64,000 nt of DNA from Paraburkholderia sp. Ac-20340 (GCF_017104965.1 NZ_JAAGPR010000004.1:310001-374000), one strand, 5' to 3'. Numbered from the stretch's first letter, positions 1-8,835 are shown. Numbers and translations are program-made. The notes: generated by a model not told the origin, from the sequence alone.

Positions 1-26
1 GCGTTTGCGTTCGTGAGACTCTTGAT

Positions 27-64
27 CGTCGCGCGAGAAACCCATTGGTGTTCCTCGCGCGACG
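27..64. terminator. Hairpin at left edge, possible terminator
   Basis: An 11-bp perfect inverted repeat (27-37 with 54-64, CGTCGCGCGAG arms) encloses a 16-nt loop that can pair further after one mismatch. Only a weak T-rich stretch follows on the plus strand. It may end a gene lying left of the window, or act in the leader of the gene starting at 97. Confidence 0.35.
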
Positions 65-96
65 TACCTTTTACTCATTAACCTACGGGGTTAGAA

Positions 97-882
97 ATGG
101 ATCGCATCGATTCCGCTGTTTTGAAGAAGAATGCCGGTTTTATGCCGCTCGAGGACGACCTTAAGCCGGTTGACGTAAAGAAAACCGAGGCGCTGCCGTT
201 TACGATAAAGGTGGTAAGCAGTCCGGTGGAGCTGGCACAAGCCGTCGAAATGCGGCGCACCGCCTATGGACGTCACTTGCCGGAGTTCGCCGAAACCCTG
301 GGCGTGGAGCCGCTGGACGAAGCGCCCGGCACGGTCGTGCTGCTTGCGCAGTCGCGCCTCGATGGCGGCCCGCTCGGCACCATGCGGGTGCAGACCAATG
401 TCTTCGGTCCGCTGGCGCTCGAGCAGTCGGTGAGCCTGCCGGACTGGCTGGCCGGCACGCGCATGGCGGAGGCCACGCGGCTGGGCGTGGCGCGCGGCGT
501 GATCGGCCGGATGGTGAAGGTTGCGCTGTGCAAGGCGTATTACCAGTACTGCGTGCAGCACGGCATCGACTGGATGATGATCACGGCGCGTTCGCCGCTC
601 GATCGCGAGTACGAAGCGATGCTGTTCGAGGATGTGTTCGGCGAGAACGCATTCCTGCCGATGTCGCATGTCGGCGGGATGCCGCATCGGGTGATGGCGA
701 AACCGGTTGCGCGGGTTCGTCAGCGCTGGGCGCAGGTCGGCCATGCGTTCTATGGCTTTTTCTTCGAAACCGATCACCCCGATATCGATGTCAGCACCGC
801 ATCCATGCTGGCAGAAGACGGGCAACAAGCGGTGAGTTCGAGTAGCGAGTCCACGCGTTTGTGGTCGTTGAGCGAAGCGTAA
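97..882 (+). CDS. FeeM-like N-acyl amino acid synthase (GNAT/AHL-synthase fold)
   Basis: The 261-residue soluble protein resembles the FeeM-type N-acyl amino acid synthases, which join a long acyl chain from acyl-ACP to an amino acid and share the fold of acyl-homoserine lactone synthases. The family pattern is visible in the MRRTAYG stretch near residue 51, the acidic GVEP..EAPGTVVLLA strand, the GTMRVQTN strand, the AEATRLGV segment and the central helix with KALYQYC-like sequence. No signal peptide or membrane segment is seen. It stands alone: 5-copy 11-bp repeats and a strong hairpin separate it from the next gene. Substrate is not predictable from sequence. The family is fairly certain; the acyl donor and acceptor are inference. 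Confidence 0.7.
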   Translation: MDRIDSAVLKKNAGFMPLEDDLKPVDVKKTEALPFTIKVVSSPVELAQAVEMRRTAYGRHLPEFAETLGVEPLDEAPGTVVLLAQSRLDGGPLGTMRVQTNVFGPLALEQSVSLPDWLAGTRMAEATRLGVARGVIGRMVKVALCKAYYQYCVQHGIDWMMITARSPLDREYEAMLFEDVFGENAFLPMSHVGGMPHRVMAKPVARVRQRWAQVGHAFYGFFFETDHPDIDVSTASMLAEDGQQAVSSSSESTRLWSLSEA

Positions 883-913
883 GGTAGTCGAATCGTCCGC
901 GTGTAGCGTGGCG

Positions 914-968
914 GAAATGCAGCAGAAATGCAGCAGAAGTGCGGCAGAAAAGCAGCAGAAATGCAGCA
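914..968. repeat. Five tandem copies of an 11-bp unit
   Basis: Consensus GAAATGCAGCA is repeated at 914-924, 925-935, 936-946, 947-957 and 958-968. Copies 1, 2 and 5 are identical; copy 3 has two changes and copy 4 one. The unit is close to one DNA helical turn. It lies in the 184-bp gap between the FeeM-like gene and the GGDEF/EAL gene. Confidence 0.9.
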
Positions 969-975
969 AAAGCGC

Positions 976-1015
976 GGCCGGCGGCCACAGCACAGTCGTG
1001 CTTTTGCCGCCGGCC
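976..1015. terminator. Strong GC-rich hairpin after the 11-bp repeats
   Basis: A perfect 10-bp stem (GGCCGGCGGC 976-985 with 1006-1015) encloses a second stem (AGCAC 989-993 with GTGCT 998-1002, loop AGTC). No clear T-run follows on either strand, so it is a terminator-like structure or a transcript-stabilising hairpin rather than a classic intrinsic terminator. Confidence 0.5.
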
Positions 1016-1066
1016 ATCGTAGCATTGCAATGAAATCGAAAATGAAATCATTGGAAAGGGCGGCAG

Positions 1067-4024
1067 ATGACAGGGGATAAATGGGCGTTTCGGGACAGGC
1101 TGACCGGCTGGGCTTTCCAGCGGTTCTCCATGTACGTCGCGCCATTTGTGATTGCGCTAGGCAGCATCACGGTCCTGTTGTGGGCGCCTCGCCAGTTCGA
1201 TACGTCGGGGACGATCGCGCTGGGCATGGCGGTGCTGGCCGATCCCTCCGCCTCCCTGTCGCCCGACGCCGCGGCGACCCGCCTGCAGGCCGGCGTGTCG
1301 ACCCAGCGGTTCAGCACCCATCTCGCGGAAACGCCGTTCTGGTTTCTGTTCGACGCGCCCGTGTTCGCCAACGGCGCAACCACGTTTATCGATTTACCGT
1401 CGCGTCATGCGCAAACGCTTGCGTGCTGGCTGACCGGGCCAGGCTTTGCGCCGCTGGGCTCCGGCGACCGGCTGGGCACCAGCGGCGCGATGCGCTTCGA
1501 CAAGGCGGGCTTCGCGCTGCGCGTCGACCGCCGCCTGCCGCATGCGCCCATTCTTTGCCGCGGCACGTTTTCCGGCCCGGCGTACATCACCGCATCGGCA
1601 TCGAGCCGCGACAAGCTCGAAGTCACCACGCTCGATTTCCAGCAGGCCGCCTCGCTGATCACCGGCGGTCTGCTGACGCTGGCGATTTTCGTGTTCGTCA
1701 CGGCCATCATCAATCGCGAATGGACCTATGTGATTTTTGCCGCGTGGCTGGTCGGCAATCTGCGTTTGAGCGCCAACGCGCTGGGTTTCGATACCGAATG
1801 GCTGGGCCGGCTGATCGCGCCGGAGCACATCGCGCTGCTGCGGCAATTCACCTTCGCGGCCTACTACGTCCTCACCACGACGCTGTTCGTGGAACTGTTT
1901 CGCCGTGAGCTGAAATCCATCGGGCTGCGCTGGACGCTGCAGGCCGTGCGCTATGTCGGCTACGTGCTGATGGCCGCCGCGTTTGCGCTCGATTACGCGC
2001 ATTTCATTCCCGTGTTGTGGGTGAGCGCGAGCTTCTGCATCCTGGTGCTCAGCTACTTTCTCGTGCAACTGGTCATCAAGGCGCGTTCGCGCACGGTGCT
2101 CTGGTATGTCGCGTCGATGGCGATCGTGCTGTTCGCGACGCTCTCGCAGGTGCTCGCCGCCGCACTCGGCTGGAAGGCGCTGGCGGGCGGTCTGAGCCCG
2201 GTCGTGACCGCGTTGTCGTCGAGCATGTTGTGCGCGTTCGCCATTGCCGAACGCGTGCGCGAGGAGCGCGAGCGCCGCCGGCAAATGCAGGTCGAACTGC
2301 GCAACACCTACGACCTCACGCCAATCGGCCTCTTCACGCTGGACGGCGAGCGCCGTTTCGTGCGCGCCAATCCCGCCTTGCACACGATGCTCGGCTTGCC
2401 GCGCGAGCGTTACCAGACGCATCGATGGGCCGATTATTTTGCGCCCGGCGCCGAGCTTGCGCTTTCCGGCTTGCTGGAACGCGAAGACTCGGCCTCGATC
2501 GAGATCGACGGCGCGGTGGCCAACACGACCGGCAACATCACCGGCGAGCGGCGCTATTCGCTGCGCGCGATCCGCGCGAACGGCTTCGTGGAAGGTTCGC
2601 TCGAAGATGTGACCGACCGCTCGAAAGCCGTCGAGCGGCTGCACTTTCTGGCCGGGCACGATTCGCTCACGGGCCTGCTGAACCGTCGCGGCATCGAGCA
2701 CGTCATCGCGCGCTGCTGCGAGGAATCGGGTGCCTGGTCGCTCGCGTATCTGGATCTCGACCGCTTCAAGCAGTTCAACGATCTGTTCGGCCACGGCACC
2801 GGCGACGAAATTCTGCGCCAGGTGGCCGCCGGTCTCGTCGAGCATTTCGGCGCGCAGGTGCCCATCGGCCGCATGGGCGGCGACGAATTCGTCTGCGTGC
2901 TGGAAAACACGAGTATCGACGACGCCATCGCGCGTTGCCGCGCTTTCGTGCAGGCGCTCAATGCCGCGCCCATTCACGTCGATACGCGCGCGTTCCAGGT
3001 CAGAGGATCGATTGGCCTCGTCGAATGTTCGCCGGGCGTGCGGGCGCTCGACGCGCTCGCGCATGCCGACCGCGCCTGCCGCGCCGCGAAGCGCGGCGGT
3101 CAAGGGCGGCTCGTGGCCTTGCGCAAGGGCGCGCCGGCCTTCGAGGAGCGCGCGGTCGAAATCAGCCTGATCGAAACCTTGGGGCAGAGCCGCCTGCCGG
3201 ACGGCCTGTTCCTCGTCATGCAGCCGATCATGTCGATGCGCACGCCCGCGCAGGCGCTGGATTTCGAAGTCCTGCTGCGCATGCGCCTGCCCGATGGTTC
3301 GGTGGCGACCGCCGCGAAGCTGATCGCGGCAGCCGAAGAGTCCGGCATGATCACGGCGATCGACCGCTGGGTGCTCACGACCACGCTCGAATGGCTGCGC
3401 GAGCACCAGGCGTCGCTGTCGCGCACGCGCTTTGTGTGCGTGAACCTGAGCGGCGGTTCGCTCAACGACGAACAGTTCCTCGACGAATTGTCCGATCTGT
3501 TTGGCCGCTACCCCGACGTCGTCCATTATCTGTGCATCGAAATCACCGAAAGCGTCGCGCTGCACGATCTCGAACACACCGAACGCTTCATCGCGCGCGT
3601 GCATCATATGGGCGCAAAGATCGCCATCGATGATTTCGGTGCGGGGCAGACCTCGCTGCGCTATCTGAAGAAATTGTCGGCGGACGCACTCAAGATCGAC
3701 GGCGAATTCGTGCGGACGATGTGTAACCATCCCGCCGATATCGCCATCGTCGAAGCCATCATTACGCTCGCGCGCAATCTTGGCATGCGCAGCATCGCGG
3801 AATGGGTCGAGGACGTCGAGACCTTGCGGGCGCTCGACGAACTGGGTGTGGACTACGTGCAGGGTTACGCGATTGCGAAGCCGCAGGACGCCGCGCAGAT
3901 GCTCGCGGCCACATCGGCGGCGGGTTTTGTCAGCAATGCCGAGGTTGCGCGCTATCTGGAAGGGCAGCAGGCGCTCAATGGCGGCGCGAGCGGGCAGTTG
4001 TTCGAGCGGGAAGGCGCAGTCTGA
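1067..4024 (+). CDS. Membrane sensor with PAS, GGDEF and EAL domains
   Basis: This 985-residue protein makes and/or breaks c-di-GMP. An N-terminal membrane anchor and periplasmic region are followed by about seven hydrophobic segments (roughly residues 195-400, 7TMR-DISM-like), a PAS-like segment (about 415-520), a GGDEF domain with intact GGDEF at 604-608, and an EAL domain. The EAL signature reads EVL (734-736), but the NLS-like stretch, the LCIEITES motif and the DDFGAG motif (D855, D856) are present, so phosphodiesterase activity is plausible. An AGGGCGG sequence precedes the ATG. It is followed in the same direction, after 183 bp, by a binding-protein/GGDEF pair, giving three consecutive genes of which two handle c-di-GMP. 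Confidence 0.9.
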   Translation: MTGDKWAFRDRLTGWAFQRFSMYVAPFVIALGSITVLLWAPRQFDTSGTIALGMAVLADPSASLSPDAAATRLQAGVSTQRFSTHLAETPFWFLFDAPVFANGATTFIDLPSRHAQTLACWLTGPGFAPLGSGDRLGTSGAMRFDKAGFALRVDRRLPHAPILCRGTFSGPAYITASASSRDKLEVTTLDFQQAASLITGGLLTLAIFVFVTAIINREWTYVIFAAWLVGNLRLSANALGFDTEWLGRLIAPEHIALLRQFTFAAYYVLTTTLFVELFRRELKSIGLRWTLQAVRYVGYVLMAAAFALDYAHFIPVLWVSASFCILVLSYFLVQLVIKARSRTVLWYVASMAIVLFATLSQVLAAALGWKALAGGLSPVVTALSSSMLCAFAIAERVREERERRRQMQVELRNTYDLTPIGLFTLDGERRFVRANPALHTMLGLPRERYQTHRWADYFAPGAELALSGLLEREDSASIEIDGAVANTTGNITGERRYSLRAIRANGFVEGSLEDVTDRSKAVERLHFLAGHDSLTGLLNRRGIEHVIARCCEESGAWSLAYLDLDRFKQFNDLFGHGTGDEILRQVAAGLVEHFGAQVPIGRMGGDEFVCVLENTSIDDAIARCRAFVQALNAAPIHVDTRAFQVRGSIGLVECSPGVRALDALAHADRACRAAKRGGQGRLVALRKGAPAFEERAVEISLIETLGQSRLPDGLFLVMQPIMSMRTPAQALDFEVLLRMRLPDGSVATAAKLIAAAEESGMITAIDRWVLTTTLEWLREHQASLSRTRFVCVNLSGGSLNDEQFLDELSDLFGRYPDVVHYLCIEITESVALHDLEHTERFIARVHHMGAKIAIDDFGAGQTSLRYLKKLSADALKIDGEFVRTMCNHPADIAIVEAIITLARNLGMRSIAEWVEDVETLRALDELGVDYVQGYAIAKPQDAAQMLAATSAAGFVSNAEVARYLEGQQALNGGASGQLFEREGAV

Positions 4025-4207
4025 ACCGCTTGAACAGACGAACGGAAGAGGAAATTGGCGATTTCTTTCTTCGATAAACTATACGGGGGCGGCGCGCAGC
4101 GCGCCATTGAGCAGCAAATCGGGGGCGGGCGAAGCTGGGTCTTCGCTCTGTCAAAAATGGGGCCGCGTCACGCGCCACCCAGCAACGGCATCGAATAAGT
4201 TCGCGAC

Positions 4208-5338
4208 ATGTGGCGACGCTGGTTTACCGTCGTTAGCAGGCTTTTCTCCGCAACAGGCCAACGCCGTCGCACGGGTCGATGGGCGACGCCTGTCGCTTTC
4301 GTGCTGCTGGGTTTCTGCTTTCTCTGGACCGGCACGATTGCGGATTCCAATACGCAGCGCCAGCAGGTGCTGCGCGTGCTCGCGTGGCCTGGCTACGCCG
4401 ACGACGACTGGGTGCAGGCCTTCGAAAAACGTTTTCACGCCAAGGTCGAAGTCACGTTCGTCGATTCCGACGAAGCGCTGTGGGCGCGCATGCACAGCGC
4501 CGCGCCGCCGCCATTCGACGTGCTGGCGGCCAATACCGCCGAAATCGAGCGCTATGCGCGCGCGGGCATGCTCGCGCCGCTCGATCTCGCGCGCATTCCG
4601 AACCGCCGCTGGCAGCAGCCGTATTTCCAGCGTCTCGCCGATATTCGCGGCCTCGTGCACGACGGCCACGCCTACGCGATTCCCTTCACCTATTCGTCGA
4701 TGGGGCTGATTTACGACCGCAAGCAGGTGCCGGTCGCGCCGCACTCGATGCGCGTGATGTGGGACCCGCAATACCGCGGCAAGGTGCTCGATTTCAACAG
4801 CGCGCAGCACAATTTCTCGTTTGCCGCACTCGCGCTGGGTTTCGCCGATCCGTTCCATCTCGCGCCGGAGCAGATGCGTACCGTCGCGCGCGAACTCGTG
4901 GGTCTGCGGCGCAATCTGCTCACGTATTACACGCTGCCCGAAGAGGCCACCGAACTGTTCGTGCAGCATCGCGCCGCGCTGATGTTCGGCAACTATGGCA
5001 CGCAGCAGATCGAGCAACTGCGCAAGGCAGGCGCCGATGTGGGCTACGTGATTCCCGACGAAGGCGCGCTCGCATGGCTCGATTGCTGGGCGATCACGCG
5101 CAATGCGAGCAATCCGTCGCTTGCTTACGAATGGCTCGACGCCATGCAGGAACCGGCGATCGGCAAGCAGTTGACGCAGCGCCAGGGGCTCGCGAACACC
5201 ATGACGGCCGTGCCCGGCGAAGCGTCGCGCAGCGGGCCGAATCTGGTCTGGCTGCAGTCCGTCGAGAGCATCGACCAGCGCGAGGCGCTGTGGCAGCGCA
5301 TCGAAGCGGGTGACCGGCTGGAGACCTTTGCGCCATGA
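4208..5338 (+). CDS. PotD-like periplasmic solute-binding protein
   Basis: The 376-residue protein has a long basic N-terminus and a hydrophobic segment (about 29-45) acting as signal peptide or anchor. A type II periplasmic binding fold of the spermidine/putrescine (PotD) class follows: LRVLAWPGYADDDWVQAFEKRF start, FDVLAANTAEIERYARAG, a YAIPFTYSSMGLIYDR strand and the LMFGNYGTQQIEQLRKAG segment. No ABC permease or ATPase gene is nearby. Instead its stop overlaps the ATG of the next gene, a membrane GGDEF protein, by four bases (ATGA). This context suggests that it presents a ligand, perhaps a polyamine, to that cyclase rather than to a transporter. Ligand identity is inference. Confidence 0.85.
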   Translation: MWRRWFTVVSRLFSATGQRRRTGRWATPVAFVLLGFCFLWTGTIADSNTQRQQVLRVLAWPGYADDDWVQAFEKRFHAKVEVTFVDSDEALWARMHSAAPPPFDVLAANTAEIERYARAGMLAPLDLARIPNRRWQQPYFQRLADIRGLVHDGHAYAIPFTYSSMGLIYDRKQVPVAPHSMRVMWDPQYRGKVLDFNSAQHNFSFAALALGFADPFHLAPEQMRTVARELVGLRRNLLTYYTLPEEATELFVQHRAALMFGNYGTQQIEQLRKAGADVGYVIPDEGALAWLDCWAITRNASNPSLAYEWLDAMQEPAIGKQLTQRQGLANTMTAVPGEASRSGPNLVWLQSVESIDQREALWQRIEAGDRLETFAP

Positions 5339-7089
5339 TCAAGCTCGGGTTGTCTTCCAGACTCTCTTTCCTGCTGGTGTTCATCGGCGTGCTGGCTTCG
5401 GGCGCGATGGGCTATTCCACCTATCAGACCAACCGCGCCATGCTGATGGGCGAGGCCGAGCACAGCCTGCTGACCTCGACGCAACTGCTCGGCCAGCGCT
5501 TCACGGCGGCGCTGGGCGACGCCGCCGCCGATGCGCTGGTGCTCGCGACGCTGCCTTCGTCGCTGCAGGTGGCGCGCGGCGATACGAGCGGCCCCGGCAA
5601 CCTGCGTTTGCGCCAGGTGTTTCTGAGCTTCATGCAGCACCATCCCGAGTATCTGCAGATCCGCCTGATTTCCCGCGCGGATTACGGTCTGGAGCGCATC
5701 CGCGTGGATCGCGGCGCGCAGGGCGTGGTGCTCGTGCCCGAGAGCGAACTGCAGGAAAAAGCGCATCTGCCCTATGTATTCGATACGCTCGAACAGAACG
5801 CGGGACACGTCTATCTTTCGCCGATCGGCCTCGAAGGCAGCGCCGGATCGAACCCCGACCAGCCGGTCGTGACGATCGGCACGCCTATCGCCGATGCGGG
5901 CGGCAACAACGTCGGCGTGCTGGTGATCGACGTCGATCTGTCTCAGGTGTTCGAGCGCATCGGGCGCGATATGCCGGCCGATTACGCGGTCTACATGGCC
6001 AACGAGTGGGGCGACTTCCTGGTTCACCCCGACCCGTCGCAGACCTTCGGTTTCGCGCGCGGCCGCCGCGTGCTGATGCAGACGAGCTTTCCCGCCACCG
6101 CGCCGCTCTTTAGCGGCGGCGATGCCAGCGTGACCTTCAACGGCTTTGCCCACGCGCAGCAGCCGCCCGCCGAAGTGTTCGCATTCGTGCGCCTGCCGTA
6201 TGGCCAGGTGGACGGCAACCGCTTCGTCACGCTCGGGCTCGCGCGCCCGCTCAGCGACGTGCTGGCGCCCGCCAACGCGCTCGGTTCGCAGATCGTCCGT
6301 CTCGTGCTGATTTCGAGCGCGGTCGCCATCGTGCTGGCGGTGCTGTTCGGACGCGCGGTGTCACGTCCGCTGCGCACGCTCGCGCATGCGGTCACGCATA
6401 TCTTCGATGAGGACGCCGTCGATCGTCTGCCGGTCGGGCGCACCGATGAAATCGGCGTGCTGGCGCGCTGCTTCGACCGCATGCGCATCGAGATCCGCTT
6501 CCAGGTTCATGCGCTGCATGCGCGCCAGGAGGAACTCACGCATCTCGCCGGGCACGACACGCTCACCGGCCTGCCGAACCGCATGCGCTTCATGGAGCAA
6601 CTCGAACTGTCGATACGGCGCGCCGCGCAGCACCATGAACCGTTCGCGGTCCTGTTTGTCGACCTGAACGGCTTCAAGCAGATCAACGATCAGCACGGGC
6701 ACTCGGCGGGCGACGCGGCGCTCGTAACGGTCGCGCAGCGCCTGCGCGCGGCCTTGCGCGAAACCGACATCGTGGCCCGCTTCGGCGGCGACGAATTCGT
6801 GATTCTCGCCTGCGACGTGCGCTCGTCCGAAGCCATCGCGGTGACGGCCGCGCGTGTGCAGGCGGCCATGGATACGGCCGTGCCGCTCGGCTCGCAGTGG
6901 GTGAACGTGGGCGTGAGTATCGGCGTCAGCGAATTTCCGGCCGACGGCAATCATGCCGACGAGCTGCTGGCGAAAGCCGACGCCGCCATGTACGCGGCGA
7001 AGAGCTCGGCGGCGTCGCATTATGTGCGCTATCGGGATCTTGCGCATGCGCCCGAGGGCGCGGGCGTACATCGGACCGACCAGAGCTGA
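5335..7089 (+). CDS. Membrane diguanylate cyclase (periplasmic sensor, HAMP, GGDEF)
   Basis: The 584-residue protein has a transmembrane helix at about 8-27, a periplasmic sensor region to about 315, a second helix (about 318-340), a HAMP segment (starting near SRPLRTLAHAV) and a GGDEF domain with intact RFGGDEF (GGDEF 484-488). No EAL domain follows. It should synthesise c-di-GMP at the inner membrane in response to a periplasmic cue. It is translationally coupled to the upstream PotD-like binding protein, so the pair parallels the NspS/MbaA polyamine-sensing couple of Vibrio cholerae in layout, although MbaA also carries an EAL domain. Confidence 0.9.
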   Translation: MIKLGLSSRLSFLLVFIGVLASGAMGYSTYQTNRAMLMGEAEHSLLTSTQLLGQRFTAALGDAAADALVLATLPSSLQVARGDTSGPGNLRLRQVFLSFMQHHPEYLQIRLISRADYGLERIRVDRGAQGVVLVPESELQEKAHLPYVFDTLEQNAGHVYLSPIGLEGSAGSNPDQPVVTIGTPIADAGGNNVGVLVIDVDLSQVFERIGRDMPADYAVYMANEWGDFLVHPDPSQTFGFARGRRVLMQTSFPATAPLFSGGDASVTFNGFAHAQQPPAEVFAFVRLPYGQVDGNRFVTLGLARPLSDVLAPANALGSQIVRLVLISSAVAIVLAVLFGRAVSRPLRTLAHAVTHIFDEDAVDRLPVGRTDEIGVLARCFDRMRIEIRFQVHALHARQEELTHLAGHDTLTGLPNRMRFMEQLELSIRRAAQHHEPFAVLFVDLNGFKQINDQHGHSAGDAALVTVAQRLRAALRETDIVARFGGDEFVILACDVRSSEAIAVTAARVQAAMDTAVPLGSQWVNVGVSIGVSEFPADGNHADELLAKADAAMYAAKSSAASHYVRYRDLAHAPEGAGVHRTDQS

Positions 7090-7128
7090 AGCGGCGCTGC
7101 TGTGCGCTTAGCGCGCGAGCCATCGCGT

Positions 7129-7761
7129 TTAGAAGATCAGCCGGCCTAGCTGCCACAAACCGAGGCCGGCCAGCAGCGCCGCCGAACAGAGGTTGATGGC
7201 GCGCTGCCAGGCCGCGTCGAAACAGTGGCGCAGCCGCCCCACGCCGATGGACAGAATCAGCCACCAGAGCGCCGATCCTGCCAGCACGCCGGCCACCATG
7301 ACCCACGGCGCGGTCACGGGCGCGCGGCCCGCCAGCGCGCCGAACACCGCCATGAACGAGAGGATGGTGGTCGGGTTCGAGAGCGTCAGCACGAATGTGC
7401 CCGCCACATAACGCAGCAACGTGCCCGACGGCGGATGCGCGCCGCTGCTGCGCACGGCGGGTTTCGTGGCGATGCGCCACGCCAGCCACAAGAGGAATAC
7501 GCCGCCGAACAGGCCCAGCCAGAACTTCAGGCGTAAGAGCCAGGCGATCAGGCTGCTGACGCCATAAGCGCCGATGGCGCCGTAGACGGCATCGGCGAAC
7601 GCGGCGCCGAGTCCCGTGGCGAGTCCCGCAAGACGGCCATGATCGAGTGTGCGCTGGATGGCCAGCAGGCCGATTTGCCCGACCGGCGCGGCGATCGACA
7701 AACCGATCAGCAGCGACTGGCCGAACAGCACGGGGAGAGTGGTGGGTAGCAAGGTGTCCAT
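7129..7761 (-). CDS. LysE/RhtB-family amino acid exporter
   Basis: A 210-residue inner-membrane protein with about six hydrophobic segments. The N-terminal GLSIAAPVGQIGLLAIQRTL motif is the family signature (usual form APGP, here APVGQ), and length matches the family. These exporters push amino acids or analogues out using the proton gradient. It is transcribed away from an Lrp/AsnC regulator with a shared 94-bp promoter region holding an inverted repeat, so control by that regulator is likely. Confidence 0.88.
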   Translation of the reverse strand: MDTLLPTTLPVLFGQSLLIGLSIAAPVGQIGLLAIQRTLDHGRLAGLATGLGAAFADAVYGAIGAYGVSSLIAWLLRLKFWLGLFGGVFLLWLAWRIATKPAVRSSGAHPPSGTLLRYVAGTFVLTLSNPTTILSFMAVFGALAGRAPVTAPWVMVAGVLAGSALWWLILSIGVGRLRHCFDAAWQRAINLCSAALLAGLGLWQLGRLIF

Positions 7762-7814
7762 GTCGAGTATTCTCCGTTTGGACCGCCCGCTTGCACAGAA
7801 TAAAACCTAAAGCG

Positions 7815-7838
7815 AAAATCGATTTCGTTTTCGATTTT
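7815..7838. promoter_or_regulatory. Inverted repeat between exporter and Lrp-type regulator
   Basis: AAAATCGA (7815-7822) and TCGATTTT (7831-7838) form a perfect 8-bp inverted repeat with an 8-bp spacer, only 17 bp before the regulator start codon. An AT-rich palindrome at this place is typical of an Lrp/AsnC operator used for autoregulation and control of the divergent gene. Confidence 0.55.
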
Positions 7839-7855
7839 TCAGGCCGAAACCCGTT

Positions 7856-8320
7856 ATGACCGAATCGCTTCAACTCGATACCAAAGCCTGGGCGCTGCTG
7901 ATGGCGCTGCAGGAAGACGGACGCGCGCCGCTGAAGACGCTCGCGCTGGCGGCGGGGCTGTCCGTGCCGGCGACGGTCGAACGGCTCAAGCGTCTGAAGG
8001 ATGCCGGGGTGATACGCTCGGTGAGCGCGGAACTAGACCCCGCGCAGGCCGGTTATCCGGTGCGGGCCATCGTCGGCGTGACGGTGCAGCAGCCGGGCAA
8101 AAAGGCGTTTCTCGATAAATTGCGCCGCGCGCCCGAGGTGCTGGAGTGCCATCACGTGGCCGGCGCCGATTCGTATATCGTGACCGTGGTGTCGAGCAGT
8201 CTCGAACACCTGGAGCGGTTTCTCGGCTCCATCAACGGTTATGGCGAAACGCGGACGTCGATCGTCTTTTCCACGCCGATTCCGCGTCGTGCTCTGGTGG
8301 CGCCGGGGGCGGCGCGTTGA
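7856..8320 (+). CDS. Lrp/AsnC-family transcriptional regulator
   Basis: The 154-residue protein has an N-terminal winged helix-turn-helix (about 5-65, including the LKTLALAAGLSVPATVERLKRL recognition region) and a C-terminal RAM/AsnC ligand-binding domain (about 70-150, with VLECHHVAGADSYIVTV). Such proteins bind amino acids and often drive a neighbouring LysE-type exporter, which fits the divergent gene at 7129-7761. Confidence 0.92.
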   Translation: MTESLQLDTKAWALLMALQEDGRAPLKTLALAAGLSVPATVERLKRLKDAGVIRSVSAELDPAQAGYPVRAIVGVTVQQPGKKAFLDKLRRAPEVLECHHVAGADSYIVTVVSSSLEHLERFLGSINGYGETRTSIVFSTPIPRRALVAPGAAR

Positions 8321-8363
8321 AGCGAAAGAACGCCCCCGGTTAATCAGACGGCCCAGCCGCCCA

Positions 8364-8729
8364 TTACTGCGCCAGGCGGGATTCGAGTTCCGTCGCGCGC
8401 GCTTCGGTTTGCTGCAGTTCGCAGTCGGGCAGCACCGTTTCGCCGCTGCCGCCCTTGCATTGCTGGTCGCGATTCTTCAACCACGCGAGTTCGTCCGCTT
8501 TCAGGGCTTTACGCTTCGCGTGATCGCTACCGTATTGTTTTGCGAGTTTTCCATAGACCTTATTCAAACGCGTGTCCTGGGCGGCCAGTTCCTTTTCGGT
8601 GCAAAGATCGAGCTGGACCGAATTGCTGCCCGCGCGAACCTTGCAGGCGGCATATTCCGGGGTCGTGTCGGCAAAGCTGGTTTGCGAGAGGAAAAGGCAG
8701 GCGCCCGACAGCAAAATCAGCTTTTTCAT
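8364..8729 (-). CDS. LprI/DUF1311-family exported protein
   Basis: The 121-residue product begins with a clear signal peptide (MKKLILLSGACLFLSQTSFA). The mature part has the small Cys-containing LprI domain: YAACKVR, LDLCTEKELAAQDTRLNKVYGKL, a DELAWLKNRDQQC motif and a CELQQTEARATELE tail. Related proteins include lysozyme inhibitors; many have no known function. The longer open frame upstream lacks a signal peptide, so the start at 8729 is preferred. Confidence 0.8.
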   Translation of the reverse strand: MKKLILLSGACLFLSQTSFADTTPEYAACKVRAGSNSVQLDLCTEKELAAQDTRLNKVYGKLAKQYGSDHAKRKALKADELAWLKNRDQQCKGGSGETVLPDCELQQTEARATELESRLAQ

Positions 8730-8835
8730 TGAGTGAGTTTCCCTGGAGTGGTGATCGAGAAAAGAGGCGTCGCATTTTACTGTGAATATGATAATTAACG
8801 AGGGGTCGTAAGGCGAAGTAATCGCGGAATGATTA

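Noticed and set aside
1394..3730. 778-residue open frame antisense to the GGDEF/EAL gene
   Set aside because: No domain features and high Arg/His/Gln content; typical reverse-frame shadow of a GC-rich gene.
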